64,000 nt of DNA from the NCBI RefSeq assembly GCF_916618895.1, contig NZ_OU745391.1, positions 1,922,001 through 1,986,000 on the forward strand, in the 5' to 3' direction. This document shows, one piece after another, positions 24,946 to 34,141 of this stretch. Within the stretch, counting starts at the first letter, position 1, and each line of letters opens with the position of its first letter. This DNA comes from Pseudoclavibacter sp. Marseille-Q3772 (GTDB taxonomy: Bacteria; Actinomycetota; Actinomycetes; Actinomycetales; Microbacteriaceae). Under the pieces are notes generated by a model that was given only the letters and a program-made list of their open reading frames with translations, was not told where the DNA came from and made no database searches. A program made the translations under genes and the position numbers.

Positions 24946-25551
24946 ATGGTGAGACCGAGGAAGTGGGAGGAGGGTGCGGTGCTCGACGCCGCGGCCGCCG
25001 AGTTTCGGGTGCACGGCTTCGCCGCCACCTCCACCCGGCAGCTCTGCGATGCGACCGGTGTGCAGCGGGGCAGCCTCTACAAGGCGTTCACTTCGAAAGA
25101 CGAGCTGTTCGTGCGAGCCCTCGAACGCTACGTCGAGACCACCGGGAGTAAGCAGGAGGCCGTGCTCACCGAGTCCGACCGGAACGGTGCCGCACGGTTG
25201 AACGGGCTGCTTAGGCTCATTATCGGCGAGGAAGAGGCCGCCGCTCGCGAGGGCCACGCCGCCGGGTGCATGGTCGTAGGTGCTCGCATGACCCCTGACC
25301 TGGGAGAGCATGATCCTCGCGTCAAGAGCCTCCTCGACCGTGCCCTGGACCAGCAGATGGGCCTCGTCGCCCAGGCCGTCCGCGTCGGGCAGCTCGACGG
25401 CAGCATCAACCAGCAGATACCGCCGCGGGATGCGGCGCTCTCGGTCGTCAGTCTGATCTCGGGCCTCCGCGTCCTCGCCCAGACAGGATCGACACCCGAC
25501 GAGCTGCGCCGAGTCGCGTCGCTCACCCTGGGGGCGCTCGCCGCACCCTGA
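24946..25551 (+). CDS. TetR-family regulator of the adjacent MFS pump
   Basis: This 201-residue protein has the HTH 'AVLDAAAAEFRVHGFAATST', 'LCDATGVQRGSLYKAF', 'KDELFVRAL', followed by a TetR_C-type helical domain with 'CMVVGARM' and 'SLISGLRVLAQTG'. ATG 24946 is used. It sits 98 bases before the MFS gene on the same strand, and both genes have the same operator-like motif, so it probably represses itself and the pump until a ligand binds. Confidence 0.88.
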   Translation: MVRPRKWEEGAVLDAAAAEFRVHGFAATSTRQLCDATGVQRGSLYKAFTSKDELFVRALERYVETTGSKQEAVLTESDRNGAARLNGLLRLIIGEEEAAAREGHAAGCMVVGARMTPDLGEHDPRVKSLLDRALDQQMGLVAQAVRVGQLDGSINQQIPPRDAALSVVSLISGLRVLAQTGSTPDELRRVASLTLGALAAP

Positions 25552-25601
25552 CCCTCCGCCCGGCACCACGACGTTGAGTGCCGGACCTCTTCACGCCCTA
25601 G

Positions 25602-25624
25602 TTATTGACTTTCAGATACATAAC
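25602..25624 (+). promoter_or_regulatory. Operator-like motif, copy 2 (MFS promoter)
   Basis: TTATTGACTTTCAGA followed by TACATAAC lies 25 bases before the MFS start. It matches the motif at 24906-24928 at 17 fixed positions with identical spacing. GTTAT at its left end and ATAAC at its right end form an inverted repeat. Confidence 0.7.
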
Positions 25625-25649
25625 ATTTCCTTGAAAGGCCCGCCCACTG

Positions 25650-26840
25650 ATGAAGCGATACCTCTACCTGCTGATGGCGACGCTGCTGGTGGTGACGATG
25701 AGTGAACTGCAGACCGCGGGGATGATGCCGTACATGGCCGCCGACCTCGGCGTGAGCACCGGCACGATCGGCCTGCTGGTCTCGGTCTACGCGCTCGGCA
25801 TGGCAATCGGCGGGCCGCTGGTCGCGATCGGGCTGCGCGGGCTCCCGCCTCGTCGTGCCCTGTGTCTCGTGGTCGGTGCCTACGCGGTGTTCGAGATCCT
25901 GGCGCCGCTCGTGCACGAGTTCTGGTGGCTCGCCCTGATCCGAGTGCTCACCGGCTGCCTGGCGGGGGCGATGTTCGGGCTGTGCATCTCGTTCGGGGTA
26001 AGGCTTGCGCCGAGCCCGGACCGGATCGGGCAGAACGTCGCGATCGTGATGAGCGGGCTCATGGTCGGCACGGTCGTCGGCCTGCCCGTCAGCCACTTCA
26101 TCGCCGAGCAGTGGAACTGGCAGACCAGCTTCTACCTCCTCGGTGGCGCGGCGCTCGTGATCTGCCTGATCGACCGTCTCGGCCTGCCCAGCGTGGAACC
26201 GGCATCGGAGGAGTCGTCGGTCCAGGACGCACGAGCATTGCGGAAGCCCGCACTGTGGGCACGGTATCTGGTGAGCCTGCTCACGATCGGCGCAACCTAT
26301 GGCGCGTTCTCCTACTTCACCCCGCTGCTGGAACAGAACGCCGGATTCTCCGCCGGAGCAACCACATTGATCCTGCTCGCCTACGGCGTCTGCACTGTGA
26401 TCGGCAATCTTATTGTCGGTCGCTTCGCCGACAAGCACGCCGTCGCTGTCCTACGCTTGGGCCACGCCCTTGTGTTCATCGCCTTGGTGATCCTCGGCCT
26501 GTTCAATCACCTGCCGGCGATCACGCTGCCGTTCGTGCTGGTCATCGGCTTGGGCGGGGTCACGATGAACCCCGCCCTCATCACCCGTGTGGTCGAAGTC
26601 GGCGGCTCGGGCAATCTCGTCTCGACCGTGCACACCGCCGTTATCACCTCCGGCGTCATGGTCGGCACCGCCATCAGCGCCCTGATCATCAACCTGACTG
26701 GTGACGACCCGGCAGCAGCGATGTGGACTGGGGCCGTGCTTGCCGTCGTCGCCAGCATCGTCCTGGCGGCCCAGACCCGAAGCCGCAGTGCAAGGGTCGA
26801 GGCAGCGCAGCGGGAGGTAAGCGACGTTCCCCGTGGTTGA
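25650..26840 (+). CDS. DHA1-type MFS efflux transporter
   Basis: This 396-residue protein has twelve hydrophobic spans. The first span has 'TMSELQTAGMMPYMAADLGVS' (acidic residue in TM1, typical of arabinose/chloramphenicol-type DHA1 pumps; shown in part), 'GPLVAIGLRGLPPRRAL' is motif A-like, and 'MVGTVVGLPVSHFIAEQWNW' is the motif C region. It is expected to export a drug or metabolite by proton antiport across the membrane. The TetR gene upstream shares its operator. Confidence 0.87.
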   Translation: MKRYLYLLMATLLVVTMSELQTAGMMPYMAADLGVSTGTIGLLVSVYALGMAIGGPLVAIGLRGLPPRRALCLVVGAYAVFEILAPLVHEFWWLALIRVLTGCLAGAMFGLCISFGVRLAPSPDRIGQNVAIVMSGLMVGTVVGLPVSHFIAEQWNWQTSFYLLGGAALVICLIDRLGLPSVEPASEESSVQDARALRKPALWARYLVSLLTIGATYGAFSYFTPLLEQNAGFSAGATTLILLAYGVCTVIGNLIVGRFADKHAVAVLRLGHALVFIALVILGLFNHLPAITLPFVLVIGLGGVTMNPALITRVVEVGGSGNLVSTVHTAVITSGVMVGTAISALIINLTGDDPAAAMWTGAVLAVVASIVLAAQTRSRSARVEAAQREVSDVPRG

Positions 26841-26853
26841 CGCGGGAGCTGGG

Positions 26854-27198
26854 CTACTTGAGCCCGACCGGGGTGGCCTCGTCGGGTGCGGCGTGCAGGA
26901 GCGTGGCGAGCAGTCCGGGGAAGCGGGCTTCGAGGTCGTCGGCGCGGAGGTGGACGTAGCAGCGGGTTCCCTCGTCGCGGGTGCGGGTCACGCCCGCGCT
27001 GCGGAGGGTCTTCATGTGGTGGCTCAGCGTGGACTTCGACACCGGCGCATCGAGCTCGCCCCACTGCCGTTCCTGCCCGTCTGAGAGCAGCAGCACGATC
27101 CCGAGCCGCAGCGGGTCGGACACGGCCGACAGCACCCGAGTCAGCGAGATGTCGCTGACGTCGGGGTGCTTGTCCTCCGAGTGTTGACCGCGCGACAT
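26854..27198 (-). CDS. ArsR-family regulator
   Basis: This 114-residue winged-helix protein has 'RVLSAVSDPLRLGIVLLLS', 'SKSTLSHHMKTLRSAGV' (recognition helix) and wing 'TRDEGTRCYVHLR'. No metal-binding cysteine pair is evident, so it may sense an organic ligand. It is divergent from the second MFS gene, and two inverted-repeat sites lie in the shared promoter region. Its 3' end is 13 bases from that of the first MFS gene. Confidence 0.9.
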   Translation of the reverse strand: MSRGQHSEDKHPDVSDISLTRVLSAVSDPLRLGIVLLLSDGQERQWGELDAPVSKSTLSHHMKTLRSAGVTRTRDEGTRCYVHLRADDLEARFPGLLATLLHAAPDEATPVGLK

Positions 27199-27211
27199 GC
27201 CCTCATCCTAC

Positions 27212-27242
27212 CTTGTTCGATGTTCGCTGTATATCGAACAAG
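27212..27242. promoter_or_regulatory. ArsR operator candidate 1
   Basis: CTTGTTCGAT (27212-27221) and ATCGAACAAG (27233-27242) form a perfect 10-bp inverted repeat with an 11-base spacer, 14 bases from the ArsR start codon. Confidence 0.75.
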
Positions 27243-27258
27243 ATGCTACTGTCGATTC

Positions 27259-27280
27259 ATGTTCGTCAAACATCGAACAT
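27259..27280. promoter_or_regulatory. ArsR operator candidate 2
   Basis: ATGTTCG (27259-27265) and CGAACAT (27274-27280) form a second dyad with the same TTCG/CGAA core, 20 bases before the MFS start. The two sites suggest coordinated repression of both divergent genes. Confidence 0.7.
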
Positions 27281-27299
27281 AAGCTTTCGAGGGAGGATC

Positions 27300-28484
27300 A
27301 TGTCACGCAGCCCCGTCTGGCTCGCCGCCTTGTTCATCGCTACCTTGGCGCTGGGCACCGATGAGTTCGTCATCGCCGGAGTCCTGAACACCGTCGCCGC
27401 CGACCTCGGGGTCACCCCTGGGGCGGCGGGGCAGTTGGTGACGGGCTTCGCGTTCGTGTTCGCTCTCGGTGCCCCGGTGCTGGCGGTCTGGCTCGACCGA
27501 TACCCGCGCCGTCTTGTGCTCTGCGGCGGCTTGACGGTGTTCGTCCTGGCGAACCTCGGCTGCGCTATCGCGCCTGACCTTTCGGTGCTGTTCGGGCTGC
27601 GCATCGTCGCGGGCTTGTCGGCGGCCGCGGTCTCGACTACGGCGTTCGCGGCCGCTGCCGAGGGAGCCCCCGAGGGCAGGCAGGGCACCTACCTCTCCGT
27701 GGTGACGGCAGGGCTGACGGTGGCGCTGTTCACCGGGGTGCCGGTCGGCACCTGGATCGCCGGAGCATGGGGGTGGCGCTCGACGTTCGTCCTCATCGCC
27801 GCCGTTGCTGCGGTCGCCGCGGTGATCGCCCTGACGACCATGCCCCGGCTGCCGGGAGCCGCCGCGAGCACGCTGGCGACGCGACTAGCCCCGCTGCGCC
27901 GTCCGGCGGTTCTGCGGATGGTCGCGGCGATCTTCCTGTGCGGCACGGGCGGGCTGATGTTCTACACCTACCTCGGCCCCATCACCGTCCACACCCTGGG
28001 CGACGACAACACCCTGCCGATCCTGCTGCTGATCGTCGGTCTCGTCGGGGTCGTCTCGGCGCTGCTGGGCGGTCGCCTCACCGACACCTACGGCCCCAGG
28101 CGGGCGCGCCTGGCGATCCTCGGCGGGCACGCCCTCGCCCTCGGCCACGCCGCCGTTCTCGTGATCGTCGGTGCACCGATCTGGCTGTTCGCCATCGGGA
28201 TCGGCCTGTGGTCGGTGTTCGCGTGGGCGCTCAACCCGCCCATGCAGGCCAGCACGATCGCCGCCGCGCCCGAAGCGGCGATGACCGCCGTCTCGCTCAA
28301 CATCTCCGGCCTCTACCTCGGCACCGCCGTCGCCGGAGCCATCGGCGGGCTCACCCTCGACCACCTCGGCGCATCCGCGATCCCCGTCGTTGGCGCTGTC
28401 GCTCTCGTGGCGGCATGGCTGGTCGCGGCCCCCGCGATCCCGACCCGCACAGCACCCCAGAGTGAGGCTGCCGCACAGCCATAG
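27300..28484 (+). CDS. DHA1-type MFS transporter (chloramphenicol-pump-like)
   Basis: This 394-residue protein with twelve spans starts at ATG 27300 behind GAGGGAGG. TM1 has 'LALGTDEFVIAGVL', the acidic TM1 pattern of Cmx/AraJ-type exporters; 'VWLDRYPRRLVL' is motif A; 'LFTGVPVGTWIAGAWGWR' is motif C-like. The second half keeps 'GGRLTDTYGPRRARL'. Expression is probably controlled by the divergent ArsR protein. GC content and codon use look higher than in the backbone, consistent with acquisition. Confidence 0.87.
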   Translation: MSRSPVWLAALFIATLALGTDEFVIAGVLNTVAADLGVTPGAAGQLVTGFAFVFALGAPVLAVWLDRYPRRLVLCGGLTVFVLANLGCAIAPDLSVLFGLRIVAGLSAAAVSTTAFAAAAEGAPEGRQGTYLSVVTAGLTVALFTGVPVGTWIAGAWGWRSTFVLIAAVAAVAAVIALTTMPRLPGAAASTLATRLAPLRRPAVLRMVAAIFLCGTGGLMFYTYLGPITVHTLGDDNTLPILLLIVGLVGVVSALLGGRLTDTYGPRRARLAILGGHALALGHAAVLVIVGAPIWLFAIGIGLWSVFAWALNPPMQASTIAAAPEAAMTAVSLNISGLYLGTAVAGAIGGLTLDHLGASAIPVVGAVALVAAWLVAAPAIPTRTAPQSEAAAQP

Positions 28485-28494
28485 ACGATCTCTA

Positions 28495-29055
28495 TTGACC
28501 AACGCACGGGTCTTTCCGCCGTTATCCGCGCGTACCCGGACGATCCATCGCCCTATCGGGCCGGCGGCATATGACTGCGTGCGGATCATGCTCGTGCGCG
28601 ATGGCACCGCGATCGTCTTCTCTGAGTTCGGACAACAACCGGTCAGCTTCGGAGATGCGATCCTGCTCGGCCCGAACGTGCTCTGCGGCATCGAGCCCGA
28701 AGGCCAGGTCACGATCACGACGATCTACGTTGATGTGGAGTTGGCGCTCGATCACTTCTTCTGGCAATACTCCGCTGTACTGCACGACCGGCTCGACGCG
28801 CAGGGCTTCGCGGCAAAGGTCTACTCCGAGCCCGCACAGGTGCTTCATCTCGGACGAGATCGAGCGGGGTTGGTGCTGCCGTGGCTCGATGAGATGGTCG
28901 CGCTGAGCATCGAACGCCAGTTCCACGAACGCTTCCCTCGTTTACAGTCGCTCTGGTTCGCCGTTGTAGACGTTATCGCGCCGTTCATCCGCGTCTCCCC
29001 AGTGCGTCTGACCAGGCTGCAGCGTGCTCGGGTCAAGTCCCTAGAAGTGGTGTAG
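28495..29055 (+). pseudogene. AraC-type regulator, N-terminal domain only
   Basis: About 186 residues look like an AraC-family cupin ligand-binding domain: 'DGTAIVFSEFGQQPVSFGDAILLGPNVLCG', quoted in part, then helical residues ending 'APFIRVSPVRLTRLQR'. The two C-terminal HTH motifs of AraC proteins are missing because the frame runs into the end of the IS256 element and stops at 29055. The start is uncertain; TTG 28495 is only one option and has no ribosome site. It is a truncated, probably non-functional regulator. Confidence 0.65.
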
Positions 29056-30446
29056 CGGTCGGATCCTTCGGGTTCGGTGGTTCAGGCGGTCAGGGTTGCG
29101 GTCGTGTGGTCGGTGGTGCTCACCTCCTGGGTGGCGGTCGCGGTGGAGATCAGGTGGAGCTGGGAGCGGCGTAGGACGTCGAGGCCGAGGTAGCGGCGTC
29201 CTTCGAGCCACTCATCGGTCTGCTCGGTCAGGACCGCACCGACCAGGCGGATGATCGCGTCGCGGTTCGGGAAGATCGAGACGGCGTCGGTGCGGCGGCG
29301 GATCTCGCGGTTGAGGCGCTCTTGGGGGTTGTTCGACCAGATCTGACGCCAGATCTCCTTGGGGGAACGCGGTGAACGCCAGTAGGTGCTCTCGTGCGGC
29401 GGCGAGGTGGTCGGCGACCTCGGGCAGACGCTCGCTGGTCTGTTCCAGCAGCCGGTCGAACTGGTCGTTCACGCAAGCCGCGTCGGGCTGGTCATAGACC
29501 GCGTGGAGACCAGCTTTCACGGCGGGCCAGGCCGCTTTGGGGCAGGTGCTCATCAGATTCGCGGCATAGTGAGTGCGGCAGCGCTGCCAGGCGGTGCCGG
29601 GAAGGTTCGCAGCGATCGCCTTGACCAGGCCCCGATGCGCATCGGAGGTCACCAGGCGCACTCCCGTAAGGCCGCGGGCGACGAGGTCGGCGAAGAACGT
29701 GTTCCACGCTGCCGCGGTCTCGCTGGTCGCGACCTGCATCCCGAGGCACTCGCGGTGCCCGTCGTTGTTCACCCCGGTCGCGACCAGCACGACCGCGCTC
29801 GTCACGCGTCCGCCGTCGCGGACCTTCATCGTCAGTGCGTTGGCGGCGACGAACGTGAAAGGTCCAGCTTCGCCCAGCGGCCGATGACGGAAGGTCTTGA
29901 CCTGCTGGTCGAGCTCGCTGGCTATCCGGGAGACCTGGGTACGGGACAAGCCGTCGATGCCAAGAGTCTTCACCAGCTTGTCCATCCGGCGGGTCGAGAC
30001 GCCGGCGATGTAGCAGTCCGCGACCACGGTGATCAGCGCGGCCTCGGCGCGCTTGCGACGCTCCAGCAGCCAGTGCGGGAAGTACGTGCCGGTGCGGAGC
30101 TTGGGCACGGCCACATCAAGCGTGCCGACGCGCGTGTCGAGCTCGCGGTGGCGGTAGCCGTTGCGCTGAGCGGTCCGGGTCTGGCTGGACTGGCCGTACT
30201 CCGCGCCGGCGACGAGGTCGGCATCGGCAGACAGCAGCATGTTGATCGTGTTCTGCAGCAGGTCACGCATCAGATCCGGCGACGCGTCACTCAGGGCGTG
30301 ACTGAGGAGGCCGTGAGGGTCGACAATGTGAGGAGCGGTCATCGTGATGACTCCGTTCGAGTGAGAAGTAGAGAGCTTTCTCGAAGGATCACACGGTGAC
30401 CGCGTCGCCGTTCGGGACGATCACGGAGCCACCGCGTTACACCACT
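29046..30446 (-). mobile_element. IS256-family insertion sequence
   Basis: The element is bounded by AGTGGTGTA (29046-29054) and its inverse TACACCACT (30438-30446), with more imperfect complementarity inside. It encodes one mutator-type transposase. The flanks do not show a matching 8-bp duplication, so one side has probably been rearranged. Insertion or deletion cut the AraC-like gene on the left and the relaxase/helicase gene on the right. Confidence 0.85.
29082..30342 (-). pseudogene. IS256 (mutator) transposase, frameshifted
   Basis: From 30342 the protein reads 'LLQNTINMLLSADADLVAGA', 'TRTAQRNGYRHRELDTRVGT', 'VPKLRTGTYFPHWLLERRKR', 'SRTQVSRIASELD', 'WQRCRTHYAANL', all typical of the family. 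After 'HLLAFTAFP' near 29362 the expected '[12 protein letters not shown]' is in another frame, running to TGA 29084-29082. One extra C in a CCCCC run explains it. The full protein would be about 419 residues. Confidence 0.87.
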
Positions 30447-30469
30447 ATGCGGGACTCAACTGCCCGGTC

Positions 30470-33155
30470 GTGACCGCCAGGATGCAGGGCACCGCGTGGG
30501 CACACAAGCGGGCCGGGAAGAAGCCTGCCGACTTGAAGAACGAGCAGTGGTGGCAGCAAGAACTCACCGATGCCGGATACGACCCCGAGAACCTTGGCCG
30601 TAGTGTCGTGCAAGTCCCGGTTTCGTTGGATGCTCTGCCGGTGCAGGAGGTCGCTTCTCGTGCGCTGGATCGTTGCACCGCCGCATCCTCGGCGTGGACA
30701 CCTCACACGGTGCAGGAGCAGGTGACGAGGATCGTCACTGAGGCGGGCGTGCAGGCCGCACCAGCCGAGTTGCGGGAGTTCATCGGCAAAGCGTCCGAGG
30801 TTGCGGTCTCGGATTGCTTCTCGATCCTGCCACCAGGGGCGGCGACGCCGGAGCATGTGGCGCATCTGACCAGCCTCGGCGTGGTCGCCGCCGAGACTGC
30901 GCTACGCGACCAACTCACCGTCAGCACGCCGGAGCAAGAGCCGCAGCACCCCGAGGTCACCGAGGCGGCACAAGCCACCGGACTCGACGGCGGGCAGACT
31001 ACAGCGGCGGCAGCAGTCGCTTCGACCGATCCGCGTGTGATCGTCGAGGGAGCAGCAGGCAGTGGCAAGACCACCATGCTTCGCATCGCCATCACCGTCG
31101 CCGCCGAACACGGCAGGAGCACGCGCGTGGTTGCGCCGACGAAGCGGGCGGCGCGGGTCGCGCACGACGAACTCGACGTGCCCGCAACATCGGTTGCGGC
31201 GCTGGTGTATGCACGCGGGTGGCGATGGAACGACGATGGCGTCTGGACTCGCCTGAACCCCGGCGACATCGATCCAATGACCGGCGAAGTCTACTCCGGC
31301 CCGCCGCGTGATGCCGTGCTGTCGCGGGGTGAGCGGGTGATCGTGGACGAGGCCGGGATGCTCGACCAGGACACCGCCCACGCCCTGCTGACCGTCACCG
31401 CCGAGGCGGGGGCGGCGGTCGCACTCGTCGGCGACCGTGCCCAACTCCCGGCTGTCGGTCGTGGTGGGGTGCTCGACATGGCCGCCCAGATCAGGGGTCG
31501 CACCTACGACATGAGCGAACTGCACCGCTTCACCGACCCCGAGTACGCCACCCTCACCCTGGCGATGCGCGACCGGGAGAACCCCGGCGCAGTGTTCGAC
31601 CGACTCGCCGCCATGCACCTCGTGACCCTGCACGCCGACGAAGATGCGGCCCGCGAGCACATCGCCGACAACACCGTCCAGGGTGAGGCGATCACGGTGG
31701 CGACCAACGACGAGGCCGCCGCGTTGAACGAGCGCATCCGCATCGGACGTGTCGAGGCGGGCGAGGTCAACAACACCATCACGGCGACCGGCAGCGATGG
31801 GCTGAGTATTGGAGCCGGTGACCTCATCCAAACCCGCCGCAACGACAGCGATGTGGGGGTCGCCAACCGGCAACAATGGCGAGTCCAGCACGTCGAGGAC
31901 GATGGCACCGTGTACGCCCGTGAGGTCGGCAGCGGGCGCAAGAACCCCCGCACCGTTGCCCTGCCTGCCGACTATGTGGGTGAGCACGCGCACCTGTCCT
32001 ATGCCGCGACTGCCTACGGCGTCCAAGGCGCAACCGTCAACGGGGCGCACACTGTCTTGTCGGAGGCGACGAGCGCGGCAGGCGTCTACGTCGGCATGAC
32101 AAGAGCCCGCCAGACCAACCGGCTCCATGTTGTTGCCGAGGACATGGCCGACGCCAGGGCGCAGTTCATTGACGCGATGGAACGAGACCCGGCAGACCAT
32201 GGCCTCGAACACGCCACCCGACAGGCCGCCGAAGCCGTGCGCGGGTTCGTCGCAGACGGCCCGGTGCGGCTGGTCACCGAAGAACTCGCCCGCCTCGACC
32301 ACGAGACCGCGCGTGCAGAGCAGGCGGCGGAACGGTGGGAGCAGACCGCCGCGAGGTTCGATGCCCAACGCGCTACCCCACCAGGCTGAGGACGAGGACA
32401 GCGTCGCTGTGCTCCGACGAGCCGAAGAAGCCGCCGAGCAAGTGCGTGCCGAGGTCACCGGGCCATTGACCGCGCAGGCCGAGACTGACGGTGCCGCCTA
32501 CCTCGATGCCGTCACAGACGAGGCCGCCGCCCATGGCCGCCTCGCCACCGTGGGCAGATTCCGTAAACGCAAGGCCCGCGCCGAGCAGCAGACCGCGACA
32601 CAGCGCACCCAGTCGTTGCGCGGGCAAGTCAGCCAGGAGTGGGGCACCACACCCGCGAACCCTGATCGTCTCCCCGAGTGGGCGGGCCAGGTCGCAACTA
32701 CGCGCGCCGGGAGTGACCCCCGCGTGACCGATGTCGCCCAGCCTGTCGAAGCGGCCACCGCCGACCGCGACACGATGCGGAAGCGGCACCAGCAGGAGCG
32801 CACGGCGTTGCTCGCCAGCGAGTACGGGGCCGAGCACGCCCAGGCAGCCCGGTACGGGATGCGCCGCACCCCCAACCCCGAGCGTCAAGCGCACGACGCC
32901 AAGAACCGGGCCGCGCTCCTACGCTCAGAGGCCGACGAACTCCGCTCCCTTCCCATCAACGACGCCGCCCATCTGATCGAGACCAAGCACGCCGCACAAG
33001 AGCAGGCGCGACAGGACGCAACCGAACGAGCACGAAAACTCCGCGACCCGCTCCAGCACGACCCCGCCGAACCGACCCGAGCCGCGAGGGACCGAGACGG
33101 ACCCTGTAGCCGGGCGCAGCTCGACAGCAGGCACGCGACCAAAGCGACCACGTGA
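30470..33155 (+). pseudogene. Conjugative relaxase-helicase (TraA-like), truncated and frameshifted
   Basis: The remaining part starts at the IS256 end and lacks the relaxase domain. It keeps a RecD-like SF1 helicase: Walker A 'VEGAAGSGKTTM', Walker B 'VIVDEAGMLD', 'LVGDRAQLPAVGRGG', 'LHRF', and motif VI 'VYVGMTRARQTNRLHV'. Near 32380 a shift in a CCCC run moves the coding frame, and the charged C-terminal helical tail ('ARQDATERARKLRDP') continues to 33155. It marks the region as part of a mobilisable element. Confidence 0.8.
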
Positions 33156-33167
33156 GCCCCGGGGCTC
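33154..33167. repeat. 14-bp perfect palindrome before the TIR operon
   Basis: GAGCCCCGGGGCTC overlaps the end of the relaxase remnant. It may act as a hairpin or operator. A -10-like TATGCT follows at 33171-33176. Confidence 0.4.
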
Positions 33168-33227
33168 GGATATGCTCAACTGAAGGGAGCAGACCTCTCT
33201 CTGGGCACGAGTTCAAAGGGGACAGAC

Positions 33228-33704
33228 ATGGCCGTTTTCTATTCTTTCCACTACGACAGAGATGTTCATCGCGTGCAACTCATCGAGCGGATGGGAGCAC
33301 TTGAATGTCAGCCGATCCTCAACCATCAAGAGTGGGAGACAATCAAGAGCGGTGGTGACAAAGCCATCAAAGAGTGGATTTCTGACAAGATGAAGTGGAA
33401 GTCAGCGGTCATCGTTCTTATCGGCAAAGAGACTGCGTCTCGGGAATGGGTTCAGTACGAGATACAGAAGGCTTGGGATGACAAAAAGCCGCTTCTCGGC
33501 ATTCAGATCCATGGCCTGTCCTCGATGGGGAGCGTCGACTCGGCAGGGTCGAATCCATTTGACAAAGTCCCAGGCGTCTCAGGAGTTCCAATCTTTGATC
33601 CGACGCAGACAGACTGGACGGGGAAGATCGATTCCAAGGCCACCTACAACCACCTGAAAGATCGCCTGAAGACATGGGCAACGCAGGGCAAGACTCGTCT
33701 GTGA
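33228..33704 (+). CDS. TIR-like (DUF1863/ThsB-type) domain protein
   Basis: This 158-residue protein is almost entirely one TIR-like domain: 'VFYSFHYDRDVHRVQLI' (first strand and helix), 'QEWETIKSGGDKAIKEWISD', 'SAVIVLIGKETASREWVQYEI' with the W-x3-E pattern that holds the catalytic glutamate in NADase TIRs, and 'KPLLGIQIHGL'. Quotes are partial. This subgroup includes ThsB, which makes cyclic ADP-ribose-type signals from NAD during phage infection. ATG 33228 has AAAGGGGA upstream. The stop overlaps the next start (GTGA), so translation is coupled to the HIT gene. No ThsA gene is present nearby. Confidence 0.85.
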   Translation: MAVFYSFHYDRDVHRVQLIERMGALECQPILNHQEWETIKSGGDKAIKEWISDKMKWKSAVIVLIGKETASREWVQYEIQKAWDDKKPLLGIQIHGLSSMGSVDSAGSNPFDKVPGVSGVPIFDPTQTDWTGKIDSKATYNHLKDRLKTWATQGKTRL

Positions 33705-34141
33705 CCGCTGATCTCGATTGCCCGTTCTGTACAATTGTGCAACGGAACGATCCCGATGTGCGCGAGGTGTATCGGGACGATCAGGTAGTGGCCTTTTTCC
33801 CCACAGACCCGGCCGTGCTGGGACACACTCTGATCGTCCCGCGCGCGCATGTCCCCTTCGTTTGGGAGCTACACGATGAGGATGCAGAGCACATCGGCCT
33901 GCTTATCTCACGCATGTCGCGAGTAATCGTGGAAACCACTGGAGCAGAGGGCCTCAACGTTATTCAGTCAAACGGACAGGTTGCTACCCAGACTGTCAAT
34001 CACGTCCACGTTCATCTCGTCCCCAGATGGACGAACGATGCCATAGGCCGCATCTGGCCCCCCGAGACTCACTACTCCGAGCATGCGAAAGACGAGACTT
34101 GGGATGCTCTCCGCGAAGCTTGTAGAGGGCTTCGCCTATGA
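33701..34141 (+). CDS. HIT-family nucleotide hydrolase/transferase
   Basis: This 146-residue protein starts at GTG 33701; ATG 33674, in frame, would add nine residues and overlap the TIR gene more. It carries the Hint-type N-terminus 'LDCPFCTIVQRND' (C-x2-C), 'VYRDDQVVAFFP', 'TLIVPRAHV', 'GLNVIQSNGQ' and the triad 'HVHVHLVP'. HIT enzymes act on the alpha-phosphate of nucleotides such as AMP conjugates. Sandwiched between TIR and membrane genes with four-base overlaps on both sides, it probably processes or removes the TIR product. Confidence 0.88.
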   Translation: MTADLDCPFCTIVQRNDPDVREVYRDDQVVAFFPTDPAVLGHTLIVPRAHVPFVWELHDEDAEHIGLLISRMSRVIVETTGAEGLNVIQSNGQVATQTVNHVHVHLVPRWTNDAIGRIWPPETHYSEHAKDETWDALREACRGLRL

